Shown: positions 26,187-37,255 of the stretch, piece after piece
Layout of the letters: every line of letters starts with the position of its first letter
Position numbering within the stretch: the first letter of the stretch is position 1
Source: Paraburkholderia sp. BL23I1N1
GTDB taxonomy: Bacteria; Pseudomonadota; Gammaproteobacteria; Burkholderiales; Burkholderiaceae
Length of the DNA: 64,000 nt
Reading direction: 5' to 3'
NCBI RefSeq assembly: GCF_003610295.1
Contig: NZ_RAPV01000001.1
Coordinates: 6,696,001-6,760,000, forward strand
Notes under the pieces: generated by a model
Told to the model about the DNA's origin: nothing
Database searches by the model: none
What the model saw: the letters and a program-made list of their open reading frames with translations, nothing else
Translations under genes and position numbers: made by a program

Positions 26187-26562
26187 CTACGTACCTTGCA
26201 CAAGGGCCGTAATCTGATCGGCCGACATTGCGCCGCGATAGATGCGGAACTCATCGATCAATCCGTTGAAGAACAAGTCGGCCGCATATTGCGAGCGTCC
26301 GATCCAGTTTTGTGCACTCGGACCGACGCGCCACGGCGTGAAGATCACATCGGTCGCGCTGCCGATCATGCTGCCGTTCAGATACAGCGTGGCTTCCGTG
26401 CCCGATAGCGTGACCGCAACGTGCGCCCATTGTCCCGTTGGCAGCGCGACGTTGCCGTTGATGCCCTTCTCGCCGTGCCCGCCATTAGTGTAAGCACCTC
26501 GCCTCGCCGTCTACGACGGTCGTCGCGAGGTGCTTACGAATGAACAATGATTGGGTATTCAT
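26187..26562 (-). pseudogene. LamG-domain exported protein, broken at a hairpin
   Basis: On the minus strand AAAGGAG precedes ATG 26562, and the frame starts MNTQSLFIRKHLATTVV before running through an inverted duplication to a stop. Beyond it, another frame resumes at about 26486 as NGNVALPTGQWAHVAVTLSG and continues through LYLNGSMIGSATDV to NGLIDEFRIYRGAMSADQI, a clear C-terminal half of a LamG/concanavalin-like jellyroll domain, ending at 26187. The N-terminal codons and LamG tail therefore flank a deletion whose joint is the hairpin at 26490-26537. The gene cannot make a functional protein as it stands. Confidence 0.75.
26490..26537. repeat. Perfect 13-base inverted repeat (hairpin) at the LamG break
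   Basis: GTAAGCACCTCGC (26490-26502) is exactly complementary to GCGAGGTGCTTAC (26525-26537), and CCGTC-TAC-GACGG forms an inner stem. The right arm encodes codons 10-13 of the broken gene; the left arm is an inverted copy of it. It may act now as a terminator, but as an origin it looks like a fold-back rearrangement scar. Confidence 0.75.
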
Positions 26563-26728
26563 GACAATGCTCCTTTGAGTCGTTGAAGTTGAAACGTCCT
26601 GTTGGGATGCATTGTGGGTAAACGCGACGAGAAACTAAATGACACGAATGACACTTGTGAGGTGACGAATAGTTACTAATGCGTCATAGTGCGATTTTTG
26701 ACCATTAACCGCCCAGGATGCAGCGCCG

Positions 26729-27643
26729 ATGAGATCGTCCAGCGCAAATCTCTCCAGCGGTATCGGCGTGTTTGCTGCCGTCGTCGATGCGGGGACGTTC
26801 GCTGCCGCCTCGGAATTGATGGGTATGTCGCCGCCCGGGGTTAGCCGGGCAATCGCCCGGCTCGAAAAGCGGCTGAAAATACGGCTCTTCAACCGGACGA
26901 CCCGCGCCGTTTCCCTGACCGAAGAAGGCCGACGTTTCTATAAGCAGGTCATGCCGCACTTAAGGGGCATGGAGGAAGCGGCCACAGCCGCGGCAGGGGG
27001 CACCGCGACCGTGCGCGGGAAGCTGCGAATCAATCTTGATCCGGCTTTTTTGCGAACTGTTCTGAGCCCGAAGCTCGACGAATTCATGGATGCGCATCCT
27101 GAACTTGAACTCGAGTTCATTGCGAGAGATCAGCTCGGCGACCTCATCATGGACGGCTTCGATCTGGCCTTGCGATTTGGCGAACCTCGCTCATCCAGTC
27201 TGATTGCGCGAAAGCTTCTGGACACCGCGGTCGTCACTGTCGCAGCACCCTCTTACATCGCTCGCCGGGGGCGCCCAGTGGAGCCTCAAGACCTGGGTCG
27301 CGGGGTGCACAAGTGTCTTGAATTCCGGAACCCGGAAACTGGCAAGCCGTATCCGTGGGAGTTTCATCGCAAGCGCAAAAAGCTGGTTGTCGAAACGAAT
27401 GGACGCCTGACGGTGAACGATCCGAGCGCGCTCCTCAACGCATGTGTGGCCGGCTCCGGCGTCGCGCAAATGCTGCTGCTCGGCGCCGAGCATCTGATCC
27501 AGGAGGGACGGCTTGTCAACCTGTTCCCGGACTGGCCGGATGAGCGCTTTCCGCTCTATGCGTACCATCCATCGCGGCATCACACGCCGGCCAAGACAAG
27601 GGTATTTCTCGACTTTATCGTCGCGTTGACGAGTACGGGTTAG
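26729..27643 (+). CDS. LysR-family transcriptional regulator
   Basis: The 304-residue regulator has the N-terminal HTH (GIGVFAAVVDAGTFAAASEL, then PPGVSRAIARLEKRLKIRLF and NRTTRAVSLTEEG) and a co-inducer-binding domain with GKLRINLDPAFLRTVLSPKL and LALRFGEPRSSSLIARKLL. This is the common DsdC/CrgA-like branch. It is divergent from the broken LamG gene, with no other divergent target, so its original target may be lost. Confidence 0.92.
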   Translation: MRSSSANLSSGIGVFAAVVDAGTFAAASELMGMSPPGVSRAIARLEKRLKIRLFNRTTRAVSLTEEGRRFYKQVMPHLRGMEEAATAAAGGTATVRGKLRINLDPAFLRTVLSPKLDEFMDAHPELELEFIARDQLGDLIMDGFDLALRFGEPRSSSLIARKLLDTAVVTVAAPSYIARRGRPVEPQDLGRGVHKCLEFRNPETGKPYPWEFHRKRKKLVVETNGRLTVNDPSALLNACVAGSGVAQMLLLGAEHLIQEGRLVNLFPDWPDERFPLYAYHPSRHHTPAKTRVFLDFIVALTSTG

Positions 27644-27891
27644 CCAGTGGAAACAGGCCCGATTGTCGAGATTCCGTGCGAAGCCCATTCAAAGCGGAGC
27701 CTTGACGATATACGGCGAGTGACGGCTTCCGGTGGCTAGCGTTTAACGACCGCATATGGCGGCGTACTGTCAACCGCACCGCCACGGCGGTGACTCGCGG
27801 CAAGTCATCAAGTCACCGAGGAGAGAAGATTTTTGTAAGTTCGCTGTGCGAGAATTGAACTCCACCCTTGTAGGTCAGGAAGGCGACAGTC

Positions 27892-28158
27892 ATGGATCAG
27901 CCCCGTACGAGCCTTACGGCACCGTTCCTTTCCGCCGACTCGACAATATGGTTTTCGGCCTACGGATTCGGTTGGGGATACTGCGCCTTTGCTCTCCCTG
28001 CTGAAACGATTTGTGAAAAACTCGGCGCTGCCAACGAGAGTCCGAAACAATTGATGCTTGCCTTCGAGCTTGGCAAGGTCCGGCTTTTGCAGGTTGTCGA
28101 GCAGAAAACATTGCCAGCCACGGGCGAACGGATAACGCTCTCGTCTGCTGATCTCTAA
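27892..28158 (+). CDS. Small conserved-looking protein of unknown function
   Basis: An 88-residue product starts MDQPRTSLTAPFLSADSTIW. AGGAAGG lies nine bases before the ATG. The sequence has a predicted strand-helix arrangement: FALPAETICEKLGAANESPK, then LMLAFELGKVRLLQVVEQKT. It has no signal peptide. It is convergent with the flippase gene. I recognise no domain. Confidence 0.65.
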   Translation: MDQPRTSLTAPFLSADSTIWFSAYGFGWGYCAFALPAETICEKLGAANESPKQLMLAFELGKVRLLQVVEQKTLPATGERITLSSADL

Positions 28159-28192
28159 CAACAAACTGACGCGCCGCCGTGTGAAACCCGGC

Positions 28193-29458
28193 CTACAAAA
28201 AACCAGGCGCGTCATGCCGCCTCAAGGTCCGATAAAGCATCCACGTCGCAGCCGAACCCATGCCGGCCGTCATCGACCACGCGATGCCCGTCACACCCCA
28301 GTAGTGTGTAGCAGGCGGCACGATCGCGAACAGAAGGACCATCTGTATCAGCGACGCCTGCGTCGTCGCCTTCGCATCGCCGACCGCGCGCAAGTACGCG
28401 ACGAGCACAGCGATCAATGCGCCGATCGCCATGTTGATGACGAAAATCTTGAAGAGCGGGACCGCCGACATCCACGCGGCACCGAGAATCAACGCGAAAA
28501 GCGGCTCGGCAATGATCCGCAGCAGCACGACAAGCATCGCCAGGCCGCCGGCCACGACAGCCAGATACAGCCTGACCAGCCGCGCCGCCACGCGCGCGTC
28601 GTGCCGGTGTTGCGCGGAAAACGTCGGAAAGAGATATTGCCCCATCGCAAATGCCGTGTCCGTCAGCAACATTTGCGCGAGCTTTGACGACATCTGATAC
28701 GCGCCAAGTTGCGCCGGCCCGAGCAGCTTCCCGACAACCACCTTGTCAAACTGGTTGAGCAGCAGATTCACGACGCTCCCGGCCCAGATCCAGCGGCTGA
28801 AGCCAATGTAATGTCCGATCCCCGACCATTTGGGTCGAATCGACGGACGCGGCGTCATCGTTGCCCACGTGAGGGTGGTTTTCAGCGTATCGCCAACGAT
28901 CATGCCGATTAGCAATGCGTAGGCCCCCGCGCCGCCAAACGCGAACGCGAGGCCAATGCAGCAATCGACAAACGCCGCGACCATTTCGATCCCCGCAATG
29001 TGCTGGAAGCCGCGATTACGCTGGGCCACGAAGTAAGCGGGCGATGCGACGCCGCGAATCAGCGGCAGCGCCGCCGCAAGCTGTAGCAATGCGAGTGCAT
29101 TGCCGAGGTGAAACTGGCTGTTCATCAACGGCGCGAGCGCAATCAGCAGCAGCGCGACCAGCACGCCGCGTGTGGCGAGCGTTGTCCAGATGGCGGTGAG
29201 ATCCGAACGCGTCGGCGCATCGCTCCCCTGGACGACCGCCTGCGGAAGACCGGTATCGGAAAGCGATTCCGCGATCGCCACCGCGAGTAGCGCAATGCTG
29301 ACGCTCCCGATCGCCGACGGCCCCAGAATGCGTCCGAGCGCGAGAAACTTAACAGCGACGAGACCGCGCACGACAATCTGCTGCAACAGCACCCAGGTGG
29401 GCGCACTTGGCCCGAGGCCCGCCCGCATCGAGAATGCCGCCCCCCTGATCGATCTCAC
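28193..29458 (-). CDS. Oligosaccharide/lipopolysaccharide flippase (MOP superfamily, Wzx-like)
   Basis: The 421-residue membrane protein has about 12 hydrophobic segments. WVLLQQIVVRGLVAVKFLAL, then GRILGPSAIGSVSIALLAVA and ALPLIRGVASPAYFVAQRNR match the Wzx/WzxC polysaccharide translocase group. It would flip lipid-linked glycans across the inner membrane. No glycosyltransferases are adjacent, so it is an isolated member. Its start is 198 bases from the end of kup, in the same direction. Confidence 0.85.
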   Translation of the reverse strand: MRSIRGAAFSMRAGLGPSAPTWVLLQQIVVRGLVAVKFLALGRILGPSAIGSVSIALLAVAIAESLSDTGLPQAVVQGSDAPTRSDLTAIWTTLATRGVLVALLLIALAPLMNSQFHLGNALALLQLAAALPLIRGVASPAYFVAQRNRGFQHIAGIEMVAAFVDCCIGLAFAFGGAGAYALLIGMIVGDTLKTTLTWATMTPRPSIRPKWSGIGHYIGFSRWIWAGSVVNLLLNQFDKVVVGKLLGPAQLGAYQMSSKLAQMLLTDTAFAMGQYLFPTFSAQHRHDARVAARLVRLYLAVVAGGLAMLVVLLRIIAEPLFALILGAAWMSAVPLFKIFVINMAIGALIAVLVAYLRAVGDAKATTQASLIQMVLLFAIVPPATHYWGVTGIAWSMTAGMGSAATWMLYRTLRRHDAPGFL

Positions 29459-29656
29459 TCCGCCCCCTCCCTGGTCGCTTACTTCCCTGGATGGCTCGTT
29501 TTTCTGGCGATCAGGGCAGATGCGGCGTCGATCGAATGTGAATCCTCTTCGCGGGAAAAACTGTGCGGCACTGAACGTCGCGCCGCAGATAGTTTCCCGC
29601 AGCGCCGCGCGGATCCCCCCATGTCAGCCTTTCGAAAGCAAGCGCGCCGGGCGTAG

Positions 29657-31582
29657 TCAGATTTCCACGCGCGCGCCCAATTCGATCACTCGATTGGCGG
29701 GCAGCTTGAGATACGCCGCGACGTTACCGACGTTATGCAACATGACCGAGAACAGACGTTCGCGCCACATCGCCATACCGCTATCACGCGTGGGCACCAA
29801 GGTCGCGCGGCTGAGGAAATAGGAAGTCTCCGCCGGCTCGAAGCTAAGGCCATACGTCTTGCAGATTTCAAGTGCGCGCGGCAGATTGACCTCGTCCATG
29901 AAGCCATACGTGATCATGATCTGGTAGCAGTCCGAATCCAGAGCGTGAACGCTCACGCGCTTGCTCTCTGGAACCCACGGTATCTCCTCATTGTTCACCG
30001 TCAGGAAAATGACACGTTTGTGCAGCACGCGGTTGTGCATCAGGTTGTTGATCAACGAATGCGGCACGCCATCAGGATCAGGCGACAGAAAGATTGCCGT
30101 ACCGCCAACCCTGATCGGCGAGCGGGCCAGCAGCGTCGCCAGATAGGACTTGAGCGGCATGGTCCCGGCCCTCGCGCGCGCTTCAGCACGCATCATCTCC
30201 CAGCCTTGCCCCCAGGTGGCCATGATCGTGTAGATAATCAGCCCGATCAGAAGCGGGAACCAGCCGCCCTGCACAATTTTCAGCAAGTTAGCGGAGAAGA
30301 ACGCCGCATCGATCACGAAGAAGAATACCGTCGCAAACACGCATAGCAGCCAGTTGTAATGCCACGCGTAGCGAATCACGAAGAACGTCAGGATCGTCGT
30401 GATCAGCATCGTGCCGGTGACGGCGATGCCATACGCGGAGCCGAGCGCCGTCGATGAACCGAAGCCGATCACAGCAGCCACAACGGCGGCCAGTAACGTC
30501 CAGTTGATTCCTGGCACGTAGATTTGCCCCATTTCCCTTTCCGACGTGTAGACAACGTTCATGCGCGGCAGGAAGCCGAGTTGCATCGCCTGCTTGGTCA
30601 TCGAATACGTACCCGAAATAACGGCCTGGGACGCAATGACGGTCGCGACCGTCGACAGCGCGATCATCGGATACAGCGACCATTGCGGAAACAGCTTGTA
30701 GAACGGATTCTGCAGCGCCCCCGGATCGGCGAGCAACAACGCGCCCTGCCCCAGATAGTTCAAGGCGAGGGCGGGAAACACCAGGGCGAACCACGTCAGC
30801 CGGATCGGCTTCGCGCCAAAATGCCCCATGTCGGCATACAGCGCTTCCGCGCCCGTCAACGACAAAACAACTGCACCCAGCGCAACGAATGCGAGCCCGC
30901 GGTGATGGAGGCAAAATGCCAGCCCCGAGAATGGATTGAGCGCAACCAGAATCGCGGGCACCCGCATCACGTTGATGGCCCCCACCACGGCAAGCACCAG
31001 GAACCAGAGCACCATGACAGGTCCGAACACGATGCCGATACCGGACGTGCCGCGCTTTTGCATCAGGAACAAGGTGACCAGCGCGGCCAGCGTCACCGGA
31101 ATCACGCAGGTCTTGAGAAACGGCGCCGCGACCTCCAGCCCCTCGACCGCGCTCAGCACCGAGATTGCCGGCGTAATCACGCTGTCGCCGTAGAACAGCG
31201 CGGCACCCATGATGCCGACGCCCAGCAGCGTACGGCGCAAGCGCGGCCGCGTAACGACCGACGACGCGGCCAGCGCCAGCAGCGCCATGATGCCGCCCTC
31301 GCCGTGATTGTTCGCGCGCAGAATCAACGTGACGTACTTGAGCGACACGACGACTATCAGCGACCAGACGATCAGCGACACGATGCCGACCACGTTCAGC
31401 GCGTTGAGCGACAAACCATTCGCGGGATCGAACACGGTCTGCAGCGTATACAGCGGGCTGGTGCCGATGTCGCCATACACAACGCCCAGCGCTGCAAGCG
31501 CCAGTGCGGGCATCGCCGGCCGGTGATGTCCGCGCCCGCCGGAATGGCCTGCGTCGGGCACGGTGGAATCTGACGGGCCCAT
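29657..31582 (-). CDS. kup: Low-affinity potassium uptake protein Kup
   Basis: The 641-residue protein matches Kup: LALAALGVVYGDIGTSPLYT, then TFFVIRYAWHYNW and a long cytoplasmic C-terminal domain with GTAIFLSPDPDGVPHSLINN and VIFLTVNNEEIPWVP. It imports K+ with protons across the inner membrane through about 12 helices. The start at 31582 (MGPSDSTVPD) follows CAGGAGCGAG; the longer frame to 31717 lacks such a site. kup is usually single and constitutive, and nothing in the context contradicts this. Confidence 0.95.
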   Translation of the reverse strand: MGPSDSTVPDAGHSGGRGHHRPAMPALALAALGVVYGDIGTSPLYTLQTVFDPANGLSLNALNVVGIVSLIVWSLIVVVSLKYVTLILRANNHGEGGIMALLALAASSVVTRPRLRRTLLGVGIMGAALFYGDSVITPAISVLSAVEGLEVAAPFLKTCVIPVTLAALVTLFLMQKRGTSGIGIVFGPVMVLWFLVLAVVGAINVMRVPAILVALNPFSGLAFCLHHRGLAFVALGAVVLSLTGAEALYADMGHFGAKPIRLTWFALVFPALALNYLGQGALLLADPGALQNPFYKLFPQWSLYPMIALSTVATVIASQAVISGTYSMTKQAMQLGFLPRMNVVYTSEREMGQIYVPGINWTLLAAVVAAVIGFGSSTALGSAYGIAVTGTMLITTILTFFVIRYAWHYNWLLCVFATVFFFVIDAAFFSANLLKIVQGGWFPLLIGLIIYTIMATWGQGWEMMRAEARARAGTMPLKSYLATLLARSPIRVGGTAIFLSPDPDGVPHSLINNLMHNRVLHKRVIFLTVNNEEIPWVPESKRVSVHALDSDCYQIMITYGFMDEVNLPRALEICKTYGLSFEPAETSYFLSRATLVPTRDSGMAMWRERLFSVMLHNVGNVAAYLKLPANRVIELGARVEI

Positions 31583-31808
31583 GTCTCGCTCCTGGTTAGC
31601 GCTCTCGCAGTCAGTGCTGAACGCGACGCCGAATTCTTCTGATGTTTTGCAAACCAGATCTTCCGCGGAGGTGGCTTGCCTTCTTGCCCGAAGGCCGGGA
31701 CGCCACCCATTCAACATATACCATCGGCCACTGCGTATTGAAGGAATTGAGCATCATCGCCGTGTGCTGCTACCGGTGCCAAGCGCCAACGCCTCCACGC
31801 GTACCGCC

Positions 31809-33107
31809 TCAGCCACGCCAGGCCGGGCCCTCTGGAAATTCATACTGATCGAGCGATGCCGCATGCATTTCGATGCTGTAACCCGCACGTTGCGGCGGCA
31901 TATAACGGCCGTTCCGGATCACAACCGGATCGACAAAATGCTCGTGCAAATGATCCACGTACTCGAGCACCCGGTTTTCGAGCGACGCCGACACGCAAAT
32001 ATAGTCAAACAGCGAAATGTGCTGGACGGACTCGCACAATCCGACGCCGCCCGCATGCGGACACACGGGCACGCCAAATTTCGCCGCCATCAGCAGCACG
32101 ACGATTACCTCATTCAGACCGCCCAGGCGGCAGCTATCGACCTGACAGAAGTCGATGGCCTGCGCCTGCAGCAACTGCTTGAACATCACGCGGTTATGGC
32201 AGTGTTCGCCCGTCGCCACGCCAATGGGACGAATCCGCTGACGGATGGCCGCGTGGCCGAGAATGTCGTCGGGACTCGTCGGTTCCTCGATCCACCACGG
32301 ATCGAATTCCGCCAGGCGCCGCATGTTCGCGACCGCTTCATCGACATCCCACACCTGGTTCGCATCCATCATCAGCTTCAGGTTTTCGCCGATTTCTTCG
32401 CGCAGGATGCGGGCCCGGCGCATGTCCTCTTCAATATTGCCGCCCACCTTCTGCTTGAAATGCGTCCAGCCCTGCGCGACGCCTTCACGCGCGAGCCGGC
32501 GAATCTTGTCGTCGCCGTAGCCGAGCCAGCCGGCCGACGTCGTGTAAGCCGGATAGCCGTGCGCCAGCATTTCTTTCTCGCGCTCGCCCCGCGTCCTTGC
32601 ATGGCGATGCAGCATGGCGATGGCTTCCTGCGGCGTGATCGCATCGGTCACATAGCGGAAGTCGAGACAACGCACGAGTTCCTCTGGGCTCATGTCAACG
32701 AGCAGCTTCCACACCGGCTTGCCTTCCGCTTTGGCCCACAGGTCCCAGGCCGCATTCACGACAGCCGCCGTCGCCAGATGAATGGCGCCCTTGTCCGGGC
32801 CGATCCAGCGCAGCTGGCTGTCCGACGTCAGCGCGCGCCAGAAGGCGCCCATGTTCGCGGCGATATCCTCGAGCGTTTTACCGACGACGAGCGGAGCAAG
32901 CGCCTGTACCGCGGTCGCGCATATCTCGTTGCCGCGCCCAATGGTGAAGGTGAGGCCATGACCCGTGAGCCCCTTCGGCGAATCGGTTTCGAGCGTCACG
33001 TAGGTCGCCGAGTAATCCGGCGCGGCGTTCATCGCATCGGAGCCGTCGAGTGAACGCGAGGTCGGGAAGCGAATGTCCCGGACGGACAGCTTTGTGATCG
33101 TGGGCAT
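31809..33107 (-). CDS. fucD: L-fuconate dehydratase (enolase superfamily)
   Basis: The 432-residue enzyme converts L-fuconate to 2-keto-3-deoxy-L-fuconate. The N-terminus has DIRFPTSRSLDGSDAMNAAP and ATYVTLETDS, a signature shared with L-fuconate dehydratase and human ENOSF1. The mandelate-racemase-type barrel carries the base motif KxK in HFKQKVGG, metal ligands in LMMDANQVWD, WWIEEPTSPDD and GVATGEHCHNRV, and a late HAGGVGLCESVQH. The start at 33107 follows GGAGGG. It is the last gene of the sugar ABC operon, 172 bases after the binding-protein gene and past a hairpin. Confidence 0.92.
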   Translation of the reverse strand: MPTITKLSVRDIRFPTSRSLDGSDAMNAAPDYSATYVTLETDSPKGLTGHGLTFTIGRGNEICATAVQALAPLVVGKTLEDIAANMGAFWRALTSDSQLRWIGPDKGAIHLATAAVVNAAWDLWAKAEGKPVWKLLVDMSPEELVRCLDFRYVTDAITPQEAIAMLHRHARTRGEREKEMLAHGYPAYTTSAGWLGYGDDKIRRLAREGVAQGWTHFKQKVGGNIEEDMRRARILREEIGENLKLMMDANQVWDVDEAVANMRRLAEFDPWWIEEPTSPDDILGHAAIRQRIRPIGVATGEHCHNRVMFKQLLQAQAIDFCQVDSCRLGGLNEVIVVLLMAAKFGVPVCPHAGGVGLCESVQHISLFDYICVSASLENRVLEYVDHLHEHFVDPVVIRNGRYMPPQRAGYSIEMHAASLDQYEFPEGPAWRG

Positions 33108-33150
33108 CTGAACACCCTCCTCTGCGGCAGCTATCGACTTCTGCTTATAA

Positions 33151-33187
33151 GCAAAGAGGGCCGCGTGTGCTCGCCTGCCCTCTTTGC
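33151..33187 (-). terminator. Intercistronic hairpin between binding protein and dehydratase genes
   Basis: GCAAAGAGGG and CCCTCTTTGC form a perfect 10-base stem around 17 bases. A hairpin behind the binding-protein gene often stabilises or partly ends the transcript, so that the binding protein is made in excess. There is no strong T-tract. Confidence 0.55.
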
Positions 33188-33279
33188 GGCCACCTTCCCG
33201 CCCCGCCCCCGCGATGCGGAGCGGCAACGAAGAGGGAGCGTCGCGCCCCCTCCTCTGCCTTCGCGCCTGGCGGCGACGG

Positions 33280-34221
33280 TCAATCGTAGAGTACGGCGGC
33301 GATCTTGGGATCGGTCATATTGCTCTTGTCGTACCAGTAGAAGCCCGTGTCGACCTTCTTGGGCAGCTTCTCGCCCTTCAGCGCCTTCACCGCGGAGTCG
33401 ACCACACATTTGCCGATGCCGACCGGGTTCTGCGTGATCGCGCCAGCCATCAAGCCCGAATTGATGTCGTCCTTCTGCTCCTTGCCAGAGTCGTAGCCGA
33501 TCAGCACGAGTTTCTTGCCCGACTCCTTGACGCCGATCGCGGCGCCTTCAGCCGAGCCTTCGTTCGCGCCGAAAATGCCCTTGAGGTTGGGGTTGGCCTG
33601 GATCATCGTCTTGGCGATTTCCGCCGACTTCAAGTGGTCGCCGCCGCCATACTGAACCGAGACGATCTTGATGTTCGGGTGCTTCGCTTTCATCTCGTTC
33701 AGGAAGCCGTCGCGACGATCGATGCCGGTGCGGCTCGTCTGGTCGTGCACCACCAGACCGACCTCCCCGGCATTGCCGATCGCCTCCGCCATCTTGTCGG
33801 CGGCGAGCGCGGCCGCGGCAAGATTGTCGGTCGCACAGGTGGTCAGCGGAATGTCGCTGTCGACGCCGGAGTCGAAGGCGATAACGGGTATTTTGGCGGC
33901 CTGTGCCCGCTTCAACAGCGGAATGGCAGCCTTGCTATCGAGCGCGGCGATGCCCAGCGCCTGGGGCTTCTTGGCAAGCGCGGCCGAGAGCATGTCGATC
34001 TGCTTGTCGACCATGGCCTCGGTTTCCGGACCCTCGAAGGTGATCCTGACGTTATGCTCCTTGGCCGACTGTTCCGCGCCGGATTTGACCGCCTGCCAGA
34101 ACTGGTGCTGGAAGCCTTTCGAGATCAGCGGGATGTAGGTGTCTTGCGCGTGCGTCACACTCGCCCCGCCAATGAGCGCGCCAACGCCGACCACGACACC
34201 GATTAGTCTTCCTTTCAACAT
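33280..34221 (-). CDS. Sugar ABC transporter periplasmic binding protein
   Basis: The 313-residue product starts MLKGRLIGVVVGVGALIGGA with a signal peptide ending THA-QD. The mature protein is an RbsB-like Peripla_BP_4: YIPLISKGFQHQFWQAVKSG, PVIAFDSGVDSDIPLTTCAT and LKGIFGANEGSAEGAAIGV. The start follows TTAGGAGAAG; the longer frame to 34341 covers the permease end. It delivers a sugar to the permease at 34310-35335. L-fucose is the likely ligand because fucD follows; this is inference. Confidence 0.9.
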   Translation of the reverse strand: MLKGRLIGVVVGVGALIGGASVTHAQDTYIPLISKGFQHQFWQAVKSGAEQSAKEHNVRITFEGPETEAMVDKQIDMLSAALAKKPQALGIAALDSKAAIPLLKRAQAAKIPVIAFDSGVDSDIPLTTCATDNLAAAALAADKMAEAIGNAGEVGLVVHDQTSRTGIDRRDGFLNEMKAKHPNIKIVSVQYGGGDHLKSAEIAKTMIQANPNLKGIFGANEGSAEGAAIGVKESGKKLVLIGYDSGKEQKDDINSGLMAGAITQNPVGIGKCVVDSAVKALKGEKLPKKVDTGFYWYDKSNMTDPKIAAVLYD

Positions 34222-34309
34222 GGGGTTTCTTCTCCTAAGTGGGCCATCGACCTTCAGCCATCGGGGGAGCCTTTGGCGCTCCCTTTTCTTGATCTTGTTT
34301 CGCGCAACC

Positions 34310-35335
34310 TCAGCTTTTCTTGCGCCGCAAAATATCGGCATACACCGCGAGAATGATGATGAGGCCGGTCACCACGATCTGCCATTCCTGAGCGACGGAC
34401 ATGATGCGCAGGCCGTTGGTCAGCACGCTCATAATGAACGCGCCGATGATCGTTCCCAGAATCGTGCCCGCGCCGCCGCTGAGCGAAGTTCCGCCTATCA
34501 CCACGGCGGCGATCGCTTCAAGTTCATAGCCTTGCCCGAGCGCCGGCTGAGCCGAATTCAGGCGCGAGGCGATCAGCAACCCGGCGACGCCGCAAATTGC
34601 GCCAGCGAGACCATAAATAGCGATCTTCCACCGGTCGACATTCACGCCGGAAAGGCGAACGGCTTCTTCGTTGCTGCCGAGTGCAAATGTGTAGCGACCG
34701 AGCGCCGTGCGATTAAGCGTGATCGAACTCGTGACCGCCAGGAAAAACAGAATCAGAACCGCATTCGGCACCGGCAGGCTCGGCAGCACATAGCCGATCA
34801 GCGAATCCTGCGAGATTCTGTAGAAGTTTTCGGTGTCGCTGAAATAGATCGGCTTGTCGGCCGAGACGACGAGCGAAAGACCTTTCAGCAGCAGCATCAT
34901 GCCCAAGGTGGCAATGAACGGCGGTATTTTCATTTTCGCCGTGAGCGTGCCCGAAATGGTCCCGCAGATCGCGCCCGTTCCAATCGCGGCAAGCACGCCG
35001 GTCCACATCGGCAAATGCCAATAGGTCAGAAATACGCCGCAAATCACCGCCGTGAATGTCATCAACGTGCCGACGGACAAATCGATGCCGCCGGTGATGA
35101 TGACGAACGTGCAGGCGATCGCCAGAACGCCATTGACCGCCGTCGCCTGCAGAATCCCGAGCATGTTGTCCATCTGCATGAACGCGGGAGACGCGAAGCT
35201 GAAAAAGACCAGCAGGAGGATCAGGCTCCCGAAGGCCAGCAGTTTTTGCAGAGCGGCCGGCTTGAAAACGCGGGCTCTCAGGCCCGAGGATCGTTCCTTG
35301 TTACCCAGCGCCGACGTATCCGATGGCAGTGTCAT
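34310..35335 (-). CDS. Sugar ABC transporter permease (RbsC-like)
   Basis: The 341-residue membrane protein has about 8-10 hydrophobic segments and BPD_transp_2 signatures: VNGVLAIACTFVIITGGIDL, then SVGTLMTFTAVICGVFL and AIAAVVIGGTSLSGGAGTIL with the EAA-like GT(S)LSGG segment. It forms the channel of the importer with the ATPase at 35355. It starts 19 bases after that gene. Confidence 0.93.
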   Translation of the reverse strand: MTLPSDTSALGNKERSSGLRARVFKPAALQKLLAFGSLILLLVFFSFASPAFMQMDNMLGILQATAVNGVLAIACTFVIITGGIDLSVGTLMTFTAVICGVFLTYWHLPMWTGVLAAIGTGAICGTISGTLTAKMKIPPFIATLGMMLLLKGLSLVVSADKPIYFSDTENFYRISQDSLIGYVLPSLPVPNAVLILFFLAVTSSITLNRTALGRYTFALGSNEEAVRLSGVNVDRWKIAIYGLAGAICGVAGLLIASRLNSAQPALGQGYELEAIAAVVIGGTSLSGGAGTILGTIIGAFIMSVLTNGLRIMSVAQEWQIVVTGLIIILAVYADILRRKKS

Positions 35336-35354
35336 GAAATAGACCTCTTGAGGC

Positions 35355-36866
<1,512 letters not shown>

Positions 36867-37092
36867 GACGTGGATGGAGCGGCAATGGCGGCAATGCCGC
36901 GCCCGCCGCTACCGTCATGGCGAGGAGCGGGTCGGAAAAGCCGTAGGTGCCACGGCGCCGGGCGTCGCCGGGTGTTGTGGCTGACAGCGCGGCGGAAATC
37001 GCGGCTCAAATCGCAACGAGAAGCCAGACGCATTGCCTGGTGCCCCCAAACCGATGTGCCACGATTTTACGCCGCTGGACAGTCGCGGCTCA

Positions 37093-37130
37093 ATTAGGCA
37101 TTCCCTAATATCGTACGTGAACGTCGTACG
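37093..37130. promoter_or_regulatory. Two adjacent palindromes, candidate operator of the ABC operon
   Basis: ATTAGG-CATTC-CCTAAT (37093-37109) is a perfect inverted repeat. Three bases further, CGTACG occurs twice (37112-37117 and 37125-37130) with a seven-base spacer, forming a second symmetric site. No regulator gene is beside the operon, so the binding protein is unknown. Confidence 0.5.
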
Positions 37131-37172
37131 CAAACGCCACGCGCCGATTTCCCACTATTTGACGTTCATTTC

Positions 37173-37190
37173 AGGCCGGTTCGCCGGCCT
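37173..37190 (-). terminator. Short GC-rich hairpin downstream of the DsbA-like gene
   Basis: AGGCCGG-TTCG-CCGGCCT is a perfect seven-base stem with a four-base loop, 66 bases past the stop of the DsbA-like gene. It lacks a T-tract. Confidence 0.4.
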
Positions 37191-37255
37191 CCAACCCACG
37201 CGGAATCCGGCTGACGGCGCGTGCCGGGCGACACATCGAGCGCCGGAAATCCACC

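Larger units (their letters stand above)
36867..37255. other. Control region of the sugar ABC operon
   Basis: About 390 bases lie between the ATPase start and the end of the DsbA-like gene. They hold no supportable gene, but contain the palindrome pair at 37093-37130 and a UUCG-type hairpin at 37173-37190. Confidence 0.5.

Noticed and set aside
30524..33053. Long plus-strand frames (349 and 496 codons) over kup and fucD
   Set aside because: They are antisense shadows; the minus-strand frames carry full family motifs.
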